A stretch of DNA of 64,000 nucleotides from Streptomyces violaceorubidus (GTDB taxonomy: Bacteria; Actinomycetota; Actinomycetes; Streptomycetales; Streptomycetaceae): assembly GCF_000717995.1 (NCBI RefSeq), contig NZ_JODM01000010.1, forward strand, positions 62,001-126,000, given 5' to 3'. Positions 45,317-53,497 of the stretch are shown here, piece after piece. Under the pieces are notes generated by a model. The model did not search any database and was not told where the DNA came from. It worked only from the letters and a program-made list of their open reading frames with translations. The translations under genes were made by a program, and so were the position numbers. Positions within the stretch are counted from its first letter, which is position 1. Every line of letters starts with the position of its first letter.

Positions 45317-45731
45317 GCGGTCGGCGAGGACGAAGGCACGGGACCGTGGCAGCGGACCGGACAGCGGCTTCGTGACCGCGGAGGCGGCCGTGGTGCTGCC
45401 CGTGCTGGTGGTGTTCACGATGGCGCTGGTGTGGGGCCTGCTCGTGGTGGCCGCCCAGATCCAGTGCGTGGACGCGGCCCGGACGGGCGCCCGCGCGGCG
45501 GCACGACAGGACCCGGTCGACGCGGTCGTGGAGGTCGCCCGGGAGGCGGCCCCGAGCGGGGCGCGGGTCACGGTCAGCCAGGAGGCGGGGCTGGTCCGGG
45601 TGGTCGTGGTGGCCGAACCTCCGGCTCTGCACGGACTGCCGTTCGAGGTCCGGGAGGAGGCCGTGGCTTCGGCGGAGCAGCTGCCGGGGACGGAGCCGGC
45701 GGCGGCGGAACCGGTGCGGGCCGAGTCGTGA
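45303..45731 (+). CDS. TadE-like pseudopilin
   Basis: 142 aa, starting 14 nt before the DUF4244 stop. GFVTAEAAVVLPVLVVFTMALVWGLLVVAA is the TadE N-terminal helix with its conserved Glu. CVDAARTGARAAARQ follows as usual. The rest is extracytoplasmic and variable. TadE proteins are minor pilins or anchors. It overlaps the next gene by 4 nt (GTGA). Confidence 0.88.
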   Translation: MPGCERSARTKARDRGSGPDSGFVTAEAAVVLPVLVVFTMALVWGLLVVAAQIQCVDAARTGARAAARQDPVDAVVEVAREAAPSGARVTVSQEAGLVRVVVVAEPPALHGLPFEVREEAVASAEQLPGTEPAAAEPVRAES

Positions 45732-46450
45732 GCGGAGCCGTGAGGGACGGAGCCCGGCCCCGGTCGGCGGCCGGCCGGGGCGACACCGCAGCGGGGACCG
45801 GCACGGACCCCGCGGACAGCCACGACCAGGCCTGCGTGTCCGCGTCGGTGCCCGCTTCCGCCTCCGTGCCTGCCTCGGCATCCGCCTCGGTGCCTGCGGC
45901 ATCCGCCTCGGTGCCTGCCTCCTCCGCCTCCGACCGGGGCTCGGCGACCGTGTGGGGTGTTGTCGGCATCGCCGTTCTGGGTCTGGTGTTCGGTGTGGTG
46001 CTGGCCCTGGGGCAGGCCGTCGTGGCCCGGCACCGCGCCGCCGGGGGCGCCGATCTGGCCGCGCTCGCGGCGGCGGACCACTGGGCACGGGGCGGCACGG
46101 CGGCGTGCGAGAGGGCGAGCCGGGTCGCGCGGGCACAGAGTGCGCGGTTGGTGCGGTGCGTGATCACCGGACAGGTCTCGGACGTGACGGCGGCGTCGGG
46201 CAGGGGCCCGTTCGCGGCGGAGGTCCGGGCGAGGGCGGGCCCGGCCCCGCCGACGACGCCCGGCCCGGCCCCACCGACGTCATCCGGCCCGGCCCCGCCG
46301 ACGTCACCCGGGCCAGCCCCGCGGACGTCACCCGGGCCAGCCCTGCCACCTCCGCCCTCCGCACCGCTCAGTCCGTCTCGGTCTCCGTCTCTGCCTCGTC
46401 CTGCGCCTCCGCCTGCTCCGCCGCCTCCGCCCCCCGCAGCAGCACCGTGA
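45728..46450 (+). CDS. TadG/Rv3654c-like protein with Ala/Ser and PGPAPPTS repeats
   Basis: 240 aa from GTG 45728. An N-terminal Ala/Ser/Val/Pro-rich stretch (SASVPASASVPASASASVPA) precedes the conserved part: GSATVWGVVGIAVLGLVFGVVLALGQ, HRAAGGADLAALAAADHW and CERASRVARAQSARLVRC. That part matches actinobacterial Rv3654c-like proteins next to TadE. The C-terminus is a run of 8-aa repeats encoded by 24-bp tandem DNA and then Pro-rich. Its last 83 nt overlap the convergent helicase gene, suggesting that the tail has grown into it. Confidence 0.8.
   Translation: MSGAVRDGARPRSAAGRGDTAAGTGTDPADSHDQACVSASVPASASVPASASASVPAASASVPASSASDRGSATVWGVVGIAVLGLVFGVVLALGQAVVARHRAAGGADLAALAAADHWARGGTAACERASRVARAQSARLVRCVITGQVSDVTAASGRGPFAAEVRARAGPAPPTTPGPAPPTSSGPAPPTSPGPAPRTSPGPALPPPPSAPLSPSRSPSLPRPAPPPAPPPPPPAAAP
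46237..46356. repeat. Five 24-bp tandem units inside the TadG-like gene
   Basis: Units like CGGCCCGGCCCCACCGACGT plus 4 nt (24 bp) recur five times, the outer ones diverged, encoding PGPAPPTS-type octapeptides. Confidence 0.85.
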
Positions 46451-48869
46451 GGAGCCGTACGGCTCCCCGCTTGTGCAGCGGATCGTTGCCGTTGCCGCAC
46501 TTGGGGGACTGGATGCACGAGGGGCAGCCCGCGTCGCACTCGCAGGAGGCGATGGCCTCCCGGGTGGCCGTGAGCCAGTCGCGGGCCGTGTGGAAGGCGC
46601 GCTCGGCGAAGCCCGCGCCCCCGGGGTGGCCGTCGTACACGAAGACCGTCGGCAGCAGGGTGTCGGGGTGGAGGGGGACGGACACGCCGCCGATGTCCCA
46701 GCGGTCGCAGGTCGCGAACAGGGGCAGCATGCCGATCGAGGCGTGTTCGGCGGCGTGCAGGGCCCCGCCGAGGATCTCCGGGTTGATCCGGGCCGCGTCC
46801 AGCTGGTCCTCGGTGACCGTCCACCACACCGCGCGCGTGCGCAGCGTCCGGGGAGGCAGGTCGAGCTTCGTCTCGCCCAGCACCTCGCCGGTGATCAGGC
46901 GCCGGCGCAGGAAGGAGACCACTTGGTTGGTGACCTCGACCGAGCCGTAGCAGAGCTGCCCGTCGCCCCAGGGGAGCCGGATGTCGGTCTCCAGGACCGA
47001 GATCGCCGTCGTGTCGCGGGCCACCGTCGAGTAGGTGGGCGTGGCCTGCTCGACCAGCGCGACGGAGTCCTCCAGGTCGAGGGAGCGCACGAGGTACGTG
47101 CGCCCCTGGTGGAGGTGTACGGCGCCCTCGTGGACGGTCGTGTGGGCGGCCCCGGCGTCCACGGTGCCCAGCAGCCGTCCCGTGCCCTCCTCGACCACCT
47201 GGACCGGGCGTCCGCCCTCGCCGCGGATGTCCGTCAGGTCGGCGGCCCGCTCCCGGCGTGTCCAGTGCCAGGCCCGGGTCCGTCGGCGCAGCAGCTTCGC
47301 CGCCTCCAGTTGGGGCAGCAGCTCCTCGCAGGCGGGGCCGAAGAGTTTCAGGTCCTCCTCCGTCAGGGGCAGTTCCGCCGCTGCCGCGCACAGGTGGGGG
47401 GCGAGGACGTACGGGTTGTCGGGGTCGAGGACCGTGGATTCGACCGGCTGGTCGAACAGTGCTTCCGGGTGGTGGACGAGGAAGGTGTCCAGCGGGTCGT
47501 CACGGGCGACCAGCACCGCCAGCGCCCCCTGTCCGGAGCGCCCCGCCCGGCCCGCCTGCTGCCACAGCGAGGCCCGCGTGCCCGGGTACCCGGCGATCAC
47601 CACGGCGTCCAGGCCGGAGATGTCGAGGCCGAGTTCCAGGGCGTTCGTCGCCGCGAGGCCGAGGAGGTCGCCGGAGTGCAGGGCCCGCTCCAGGGCGCGG
47701 CGCTCCTCGGGGAGGTAGCCGCCGCGGTACGCCGCCACGCGCCGGACCAGGGAGCGGTCGACCTCGGCCAAACGTTCCTGGGCGATCACGGAGATCAGCT
47801 CCGCGCCGCGCCGGGACCGTACGAAGGTGATCGAGCGCATGCCCTGCACGGTGAGGTCGGTGAGCAGGTCGGCGGCTTCGGCGGTGGCCGTGCGGCGGAC
47901 CGGTGCGCCCTTCTCGCCCTCCAGTTCGGTCAGGGGCGGCTCCCAGAGGGCGAACACCAGTTCACCGCGTGGTGACGCGTCGTCGGCGACCTCGATCACC
48001 GGGAGCCCGGTGAGCCGGCGGGCCGCCACCGCGGGCTCGGCGGCGGTGGCGGAGGCGAGCAGGAACACGGGCGACGCGCCGTAGCGGGAACACAGTCTGC
48101 GGAGTCTGCGCAGCACCTGGGCGACGTGGGAGCCGAAGACGCCCCGGTAGGTGTGGCACTCGTCGATGACGACGTACTTCAGCGCCTTCAGGAACGACGA
48201 CCAGCGGGGGTGGGAGGGCAGGATGCCGCGGTGCAGCATGTCCGGGTTGGTCAGGACGTACGTGCCGTACTGGCGGATCCACTCGCGTTCCTCGAACGGA
48301 GTGTCGCCGTCGTAGACGGCGGCCCGGACGGATGTGCCGAGAGGTTGTGAAAGTTCCTTCACCGACCGGCACTGGTCGGCCGCCAGTGCCTTGGTGGGGG
48401 CCAGGTAGAGGGTGGTGGCGCCGCGCCCGTTGGGCGCCTCGGCGCCGTCCACGAGGCTCGACAGGACCGGCACCAGATAGGCCAGGGACTTGCCCGAGGC
48501 GGTGCCCGTGGCGACGACCACCGAGTCGCCGTCCAGGGCGTGCTCGGCCACGCGTGCCTGGTGGGCCCAGGGGTGTTCGATGCCCGCGGCCCGCACCGCG
48601 GCCAGCACCTCCGGTCGAATCCGGTCCGGCCAGACGGCATGACGGCCCGCACGTGGGGGCAAGTGCTCCGTATGAGTGATGCGCGCAGCCCGGCTCGGTC
48701 CCGCGGCGAGCCGGTCCAGGAGCATGCCTGGTTCCGGCCGGGAGCCGGGCTCCGCCGGGGATCGATCGGGTCGGTGATTCTTGGCCATCGGCACCGAGTC
48801 TGTCACTGGCGTGACGGACAATGGGGCCAAGGCGTCGTGCACGCCTGCCGGTAAGTGATTGAATGCCAT
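46368..48869 (-). CDS. MrfA-like DEAD/DEAH helicase with DUF1998
   Basis: 833 aa from ATG 48869. Helicase motifs: Q-motif region, VVVATGTASGKSLAYLVPV (I), LYLAPTKALAADQ (Ia), VVIDECHTYRGVFG (II, DECH), LLASATAAEPA (III), ITFVRSRRGAELI (IV), LGLAATNALELGLDISGLD (V) and QQAGRAGRSGQGALAVL (VI). The C-terminal DUF1998 has the four cysteines CECDAGCPSCIQSPKCGN. This layout is MrfA of B. subtilis, which repairs mitomycin C damage. In S. coelicolor the gene next to bldG is SCO3550 by recall. Convergent with the Tad operon, with an 83-bp overlap; no ribosome site. Confidence 0.92.
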   Translation of the reverse strand: MAFNHLPAGVHDALAPLSVTPVTDSVPMAKNHRPDRSPAEPGSRPEPGMLLDRLAAGPSRAARITHTEHLPPRAGRHAVWPDRIRPEVLAAVRAAGIEHPWAHQARVAEHALDGDSVVVATGTASGKSLAYLVPVLSSLVDGAEAPNGRGATTLYLAPTKALAADQCRSVKELSQPLGTSVRAAVYDGDTPFEEREWIRQYGTYVLTNPDMLHRGILPSHPRWSSFLKALKYVVIDECHTYRGVFGSHVAQVLRRLRRLCSRYGASPVFLLASATAAEPAVAARRLTGLPVIEVADDASPRGELVFALWEPPLTELEGEKGAPVRRTATAEAADLLTDLTVQGMRSITFVRSRRGAELISVIAQERLAEVDRSLVRRVAAYRGGYLPEERRALERALHSGDLLGLAATNALELGLDISGLDAVVIAGYPGTRASLWQQAGRAGRSGQGALAVLVARDDPLDTFLVHHPEALFDQPVESTVLDPDNPYVLAPHLCAAAAELPLTEEDLKLFGPACEELLPQLEAAKLLRRRTRAWHWTRRERAADLTDIRGEGGRPVQVVEEGTGRLLGTVDAGAAHTTVHEGAVHLHQGRTYLVRSLDLEDSVALVEQATPTYSTVARDTTAISVLETDIRLPWGDGQLCYGSVEVTNQVVSFLRRRLITGEVLGETKLDLPPRTLRTRAVWWTVTEDQLDAARINPEILGGALHAAEHASIGMLPLFATCDRWDIGGVSVPLHPDTLLPTVFVYDGHPGGAGFAERAFHTARDWLTATREAIASCECDAGCPSCIQSPKCGNGNDPLHKRGAVRLLTVLLRGAEAAEQAEAQDEAETETETD

Positions 48870-48951
48870 CGCGGCTGGCGAACCGTCCTGGGGGCTTCAA
48901 GCCGAGGTGTCCCGAGGGACGACCGCTCGATAGCAAGGTGCTGGAGGATCC

Positions 48952-49293
48952 GTGGACCTGTCCCTGTCGACCCGTACCGTCGGCGATCGTACGGTCGTCG
49001 AGGTCGGTGGCGAAATTGACGTATACACCGCGCCCAAGCTGCGTGAGCAGCTGGTCGAGCTCGTGAACGACGGGAGTTTCCACCTCGTCGTCGACATGGA
49101 GGGCGTGGACTTCCTCGACTCCACCGGGCTCGGCGTGCTGGTGGGTGGACTGAAGCGGGTGCGTGCCCATGAGGGCTCGCTGCGGCTGGTCTGCAACCAG
49201 GAGCGCATTCTCAAGATCTTCCGTATCACCGGCCTCACCAAGGTGTTCCCCATTCACACCTCGGTCGAGGAAGCGGTGGCGGCCACCGACTGA
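48952..49293 (+). CDS. bldG: Anti-sigma factor antagonist BldG
   Basis: 113 aa from GTG 48952 with GGAGGA upstream. STAS fold with [19 protein letters not shown] and [17 protein letters not shown]57 in DSTGLG is the phosphorylated residue in BldG. BldG is required for aerial growth and antibiotic production and acts in sigma-factor partner switching. The identity is strong from length, sequence and its RsbW-like partner downstream. Confidence 0.95.
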
Positions 49294-49403
49294 CGACCGC
49301 CTCCGGGGCCTGCGCGGCCCGGGGGAAGCAAGAGAACGAGGGGGGTCCGGGCTGTCGGCGGCCCGGACCCTCGAAAGCACGCCCGTAGTTCCGAGGGGGA
49401 TGC

Positions 49404-49835
49404 ATGGCCACCGTCGAACTCCGCTTCAGCGCGCTGCCCGAGCACGTCCGCACCGCCCGTCTGGTGGCGGCCGCGGTGGCGCGCAGGGCCGGAGTGGACG
49501 AGGCCGTCCTCGACGAGGTCAGGCTCGCCGTCGGCGAGGCCTGCACCCGGGCCGTGGGCCTGCATCAGCACGTCGGCATCACGGCGCCGGTCAAGGTGTC
49601 GCTGATCGAGGAGGAGAAGCAGTTCTCCATCGAGGTCGGTGACGAGGCGCCGCACGCGGTTCCCGGGATCAATGCCTCTGGGGACGCCGCCGACGAGCTG
49701 GAGGCCGAGGAGGACCAGATGGGCCTCGCGGTCATCAGCGGACTCGTGGACGACGTGGAGGTCACGGCGGGCGAGGACGGCGGGCTGATCCGCATGACCT
49801 GGCCGACCGCGCCGGCGGTGCTGCCGCCGGTCTGA
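49404..49835 (+). CDS. RsbW-like anti-sigma factor/kinase homologue
   Basis: 143 aa from ATG 49404. GHKL ATPase fold: VLDEVRLAVGEACTRAVGLH is the N-box region, and EDQMGLAVISGLVDDVEV the G-box. In active kinases the N-box has Asn in EACTNA; here R49 replaces it. The protein may therefore bind without phosphorylating, and it is the expected binding partner of BldG. The gene follows bldG by 110 nt; a strong terminator ends the unit. Confidence 0.88.
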   Translation: MATVELRFSALPEHVRTARLVAAAVARRAGVDEAVLDEVRLAVGEACTRAVGLHQHVGITAPVKVSLIEEEKQFSIEVGDEAPHAVPGINASGDAADELEAEEDQMGLAVISGLVDDVEVTAGEDGGLIRMTWPTAPAVLPPV

Positions 49836-49853
49836 TCCCTCCCGTGTCACCCG

Positions 49854-49878
49854 AAGGGCCCCACCTGGTGGGGCCCTT
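49854..49878 (+). terminator. Hairpin terminator of the bldG operon
   Basis: An 11-bp perfect stem (49854-49864 with 49868-49878) over a 3-nt loop, 19 nt beyond the stop. Confidence 0.88.
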
Positions 49879-49932
49879 TGTCATGTGCGGACATACATTG
49901 GGGACGTGCGGGCGCCAAGTGAATGAATTCAC

Positions 49933-49955
49933 GATCAATCGCACGATAATTGATC
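49933..49955. promoter_or_regulatory. AT-rich inverted repeat upstream of hppA
   Basis: GATCAAT (49933-49939) mirrors ATTGATC (49949-49955) over 9 nt, just before the 12-bp array. Possible operator. Confidence 0.35.
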
Positions 49956-49960
49956 ACAGG

Positions 49961-50080
49961 GGATCCCCAAACAGATCAGCAAACAGATCAGCAAACAGAT
50001 CAGCAAACAGGTCGGCAAACAGATCAGCGAGCAGATCGGCAAGCGGATCCCCAAGCGGATCACCGAATGGATCACGGCAA
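49961..50080. repeat. Ten tandem 12-bp units upstream of hppA
   Basis: AGATCAGCAAAC-type units fill 120 bp without spacers; the middle copies are identical and the ends diverge. Every unit has a GATC or GGTC word. The array ends 141 nt before hppA, so it lies in or above the promoter; a TTGACA follows at 50121 and a TACAAT at 50173. Confidence 0.92.
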
Positions 50081-50221
50081 TAATGCCGGAGGGGCATTAC
50101 TACTTCCCCGCCCCTTGCGGTTGACAGGTCAATTCCATTTGTCGTGCACTGTTTTGATCAGGTTCCGGTACCTACAATCCCGTCCACATCTTGAGCTCAG
50201 CCCAAGCGTCAAGGAGGACGA

Positions 50222-52627
50222 ATGGCGGAGCTTTCCACCCCTCATCAGTTGGGCGATCCCTCCCACCTCGCAGCCGCCGTGCTGACCGACGGAAACCGCG
50301 TCCTGGTCGCGGTCATCGCGGTCGTCGCCCTGGCCGCGCTGGTGCTCGCCGGTGTCCTGGTGCGCCAGGTGCTCGCGGCGGGCGAGGGAACCGACAGCAT
50401 GAAGAAGATCGCGGCGGCCGTCCAGGAAGGCGCCAACGCCTACCTGGCCCGGCAGTTGCGCACGCTCGGCGTATTCGCCGTCGTCGTGTTCTTCCTGCTC
50501 ATGCTGCTGCCCGCGGACGACTGGAATCAACGTGCCGGACGTTCGATCTTCTTCCTGATCGGCGCGGCGTTCTCGGCGGCCACCGGCTATATCGGTATGT
50601 GGCTCGCCGTACGCAGCAATGTGCGCGTCGCCGCGGCGGCGCGGGAAGCGACACCGGCCCCCGGCGAACCGGAAAAGGATCTCACTCTCGTCTCGCACAA
50701 AGCGACGAAGATCGCTTTTCGTACGGGCGGCGTCGTCGGCATGTTCACGGTGGGGCTCGGCCTGCTGGGCGCCTGCTGCGTGGTGTTGGTGTACGCGGCC
50801 GACGCGCCGAAGGTCCTGGAGGGCTTCGGCCTCGGTGCCGCGCTGATCGCGATGTTCATGCGGGTCGGCGGCGGGATCTTCACCAAGGCCGCCGACGTCG
50901 GCGCCGACCTGGTCGGAAAGGTCGAGCAGGGCATTCCGGAGGACGATCCGCGCAATGCCGCGACCATCGCCGACAACGTGGGCGACAACGTCGGCGACTG
51001 CGCGGGCATGGCGGCCGACCTCTTCGAGTCGTACGCGGTCACCCTGGTGGCGGCGCTGATCCTCGGCAAGGTCGCCTTCGGTGACTCCGGGCTGGCGTTC
51101 CCGCTGCTGGTTCCGGCGATCGGCGTGCTCACGGCGATGATCGGCATCTTCGCGGTGGCGCCCCGGCGGTCCGACCGCAGTGGCATGAGCGCGATCAACC
51201 GGGGCTTCTTCATCTCCGCGGTGATCTCGCTGGTGCTGGTGGCGGTCGCCGTCTTCGTCTACCTCCCCGGCAGTTACGCCGACCTGGACGGCGTCACCGA
51301 CGCGGCGATCGCGGGCAGGAGCGGCGACCCGCGGATCCTCGCCCTGGTCGCGGTCGCGATCGGCATCGTCCTCGCGGCGCTGATCCAGCAGCTCACCGGC
51401 TACTTCACCGAGACCACCAGGCGCCCCGTCAAGGACATCGGCAAGACCTCGCTCACCGGTCCCGCCACCGTCGTCCTCGCCGGGATCTCGCTCGGCCTCG
51501 AATCCGCCGTCTACACCGCCCTGTTGATCGGCCTCGGCGTCTACGGGGCCTTCCTGCTCGGCGGCACGTCGATCATGCTGGCGCTGTTCGCGGTGGCGCT
51601 GGCCGGCACCGGCCTGCTCACCACGGTCGGCGTCATCGTCGCCATGGACACCTTCGGGCCGGTCTCCGACAACGCGCAGGGCATCGCGGAGATGTCCGGC
51701 GACGTCGAGGGCGCCGGCGCGCAGGTGCTCACCGACCTGGACGCCGTCGGCAACACCACCAAGGCCATCACCAAGGGCATCGCCATCGCCACCGCCGTCC
51801 TCGCGGCGGCGGCCCTGTTCGGCTCGTACCGCGACGCCATCACCACCGGCGCGGCGGACGTGGGCGAGAAACTCAGCGGCGAGGGCGCGCCGATGAACCT
51901 GATGATGGACATCTCGCAGCCCAACAACCTGGTCGGGCTCATCGCCGGAGCGGCGGTCGTCTTCCTCTTCTCCGGGTTGGCGATCAACGCGGTGTCGCGG
52001 TCGGCGGGCGCGGTGGTCTTCGAGGTGCGCCGGCAGTTCCGGGAACGGCCCGGGATCATGGACTACAGCGAGAAACCCGAGTACGGCAAGGTCGTCGACA
52101 TCTGCACCAGGGACGCCCTGCGGGAACTCGCCACGCCCGGCCTGCTCGCCGTGATGGCGCCCATCTTCATCGGGTTCACCCTCGGCGTGGGCGCGCTCGG
52201 CGCGTTCCTGGCGGGCGCGATCGGCGCCGGCACGCTGATGGCGGTGTTCCTCGCCAACTCCGGCGGCTCCTGGGACAACGCCAAGAAACTCGTCGAGGAC
52301 GGCCACCACGGCGGCAAGGGCAGCGAGGCCCACGCCGCCACGGTGATCGGCGACACGGTCGGCGACCCGTTCAAGGACACCGCGGGCCCGGCGATCAACC
52401 CGCTGCTGAAGGTCATGAACCTGGTCGCGCTGCTCATCGCCCCCGCGGTCATCAAGTTCTCGTACGGAGCCGACAAGAGCGTCGGGGTACGGGTGCTGAT
52501 CGCCGTCGTCGCGTTCGTGGTCATCGCGGCGGCGGTCTACGTGTCCAAGCGGCGCGGGATCGCGATGGGTGAGGAGGACGACACCGACCAGAAGCCCAAG
52601 TCCGCGAACCCCGCGGTGGTTTCGTAG
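50222..52627 (+). CDS. hppA: Membrane proton-translocating pyrophosphatase
   Basis: 801 aa from ATG 50222 with AAGGAGGA upstream. About 16 membrane helices. The signature DVGADLVGKVEQGIPEDDPR is present. GNTTKAITKG has Lys in the position that marks the K+-independent class (K+-dependent enzymes have Ala). NSGGSWDNAKKLVEDG and GDTVGDPFKDTAGPA complete the pyrophosphate site. The enzyme uses pyrophosphate hydrolysis to pump protons. The long N-terminal domain is typical of Streptomyces. Confidence 0.96.
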   Translation: MAELSTPHQLGDPSHLAAAVLTDGNRVLVAVIAVVALAALVLAGVLVRQVLAAGEGTDSMKKIAAAVQEGANAYLARQLRTLGVFAVVVFFLLMLLPADDWNQRAGRSIFFLIGAAFSAATGYIGMWLAVRSNVRVAAAAREATPAPGEPEKDLTLVSHKATKIAFRTGGVVGMFTVGLGLLGACCVVLVYAADAPKVLEGFGLGAALIAMFMRVGGGIFTKAADVGADLVGKVEQGIPEDDPRNAATIADNVGDNVGDCAGMAADLFESYAVTLVAALILGKVAFGDSGLAFPLLVPAIGVLTAMIGIFAVAPRRSDRSGMSAINRGFFISAVISLVLVAVAVFVYLPGSYADLDGVTDAAIAGRSGDPRILALVAVAIGIVLAALIQQLTGYFTETTRRPVKDIGKTSLTGPATVVLAGISLGLESAVYTALLIGLGVYGAFLLGGTSIMLALFAVALAGTGLLTTVGVIVAMDTFGPVSDNAQGIAEMSGDVEGAGAQVLTDLDAVGNTTKAITKGIAIATAVLAAAALFGSYRDAITTGAADVGEKLSGEGAPMNLMMDISQPNNLVGLIAGAAVVFLFSGLAINAVSRSAGAVVFEVRRQFRERPGIMDYSEKPEYGKVVDICTRDALRELATPGLLAVMAPIFIGFTLGVGALGAFLAGAIGAGTLMAVFLANSGGSWDNAKKLVEDGHHGGKGSEAHAATVIGDTVGDPFKDTAGPAINPLLKVMNLVALLIAPAVIKFSYGADKSVGVRVLIAVVAFVVIAAAVYVSKRRGIAMGEEDDTDQKPKSANPAVVS

Positions 52628-52678
52628 ATCCGCCCCGGACCCCGCGGTACCGCCTCGCCCGAGGTGCGGCTCAAAGGA

Positions 52679-52714
52679 CGGGCGGACGGCGCGCGTTGAC
52701 GCGCCGTCCGCCCG
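52679..52714 (+). terminator. Hairpin terminator of hppA
   Basis: A 15-bp perfect stem (52679-52693 with 52700-52714) over a 6-nt loop, 52 nt after the stop. Confidence 0.88.
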
Positions 52715-52862
52715 TTCCGCGCGTGCGCGCGCCCGTCACCGTGAGCCTTCTCTCTCTTGGTGCAAATGGCTTCAATACGGTCTTAACGGATGTTCGTCCG
52801 GTCGATGTCCTCCATCCGGCGTGTATGTTCCGGGGCCGAGAGCCATGGAAGGGACCAATCCG

Positions 52863-53435
52863 GTGAACAAGAAGCTCGCGGCCGCACTGTCCGGCGGTGC
52901 GGTACTGGTACTGGCGCTGACGGGATGCAGCAGCAGCGACGACAACGAGAAGCTGGACTCCTGGGCCAAGGAGGTCTGCGAGGGCGTGCAGCCGCAGGCC
53001 AAGAAGATCGAGGCGGCCAACGCGGCGATTCAGAAGGAGACCTCGGACAACAGCACCCCCGCCGAGGTCCAGAAGACCGACGCCAAGGCGTTCCAGGACA
53101 TGTCCGACGCCTACAAGGCGATGGGCGCCACCGTCCAGAAGGCCGGCCCCCCGGACGTCGACGACGGCGAGAAGAAGCAGAAGGACGCGGTCACCGAGCT
53201 GAACGGCCTCTCCTCGTCGTACGCCTCCCTGCGCAAGCAGGTGGAGGAGCTCGACACCAAGAACCAGGCCAACTTCGCCGACGGCCTCAAGGACATCGCC
53301 ACCGAGCTGAACAAGCTCAGCAAGAGCGGCAGCAACGCGCTGAAGACCCTGGAGGAGGGCGACGTCGGCAAGGCGATGGCCAAGCAGTCCAGCTGCAAGT
53401 CGGCCTCGGTGACGCCGTCGGCCGCCGAGGGCTGA
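52863..53435 (+). CDS. Small secreted lipoprotein, unknown
   Basis: 190 aa from GTG 52863 with GGAAGGGA upstream; ATG 52845 is also in frame. The signal (KKLAAALSGGAVLVLALTGC) ends in a lipobox, so it is anchored outside the membrane. The mature part is helical and Lys/Asp/Ala-rich (CEGVQPQAKKIEAANAAI; LNGLSSSYASLRKQVEEL) with two Cys besides the lipid Cys. No family is recognised. Encoded after hppA, independent of it because of the terminator. Confidence 0.8.
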   Translation: MNKKLAAALSGGAVLVLALTGCSSSDDNEKLDSWAKEVCEGVQPQAKKIEAANAAIQKETSDNSTPAEVQKTDAKAFQDMSDAYKAMGATVQKAGPPDVDDGEKKQKDAVTELNGLSSSYASLRKQVEELDTKNQANFADGLKDIATELNKLSKSGSNALKTLEEGDVGKAMAKQSSCKSASVTPSAAEG

Positions 53436-53485
53436 CGGGGCCGGCGTCCCCACGAGGACGCGGGGCGGGGCGGTGACCGCCGGGC

Positions 53486-53491
53486 CACAAT
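53486..53491 (+). promoter_or_regulatory. -10 element (CACAAT), leaderless
   Basis: CACAAT ends 6 nt before GTG 53498. A similar CACAATGGGGG occurs at 62206 upstream of holB. Confidence 0.5.
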
Positions 53492-53497
53492 GGGGGT

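Noticed and set aside
49844..50083. 79-aa protein with a 4-aa ANRS repeat
   Set aside because: The repeats are the translation of the 12-bp DNA array; the frame also crosses the bldG-operon terminator.
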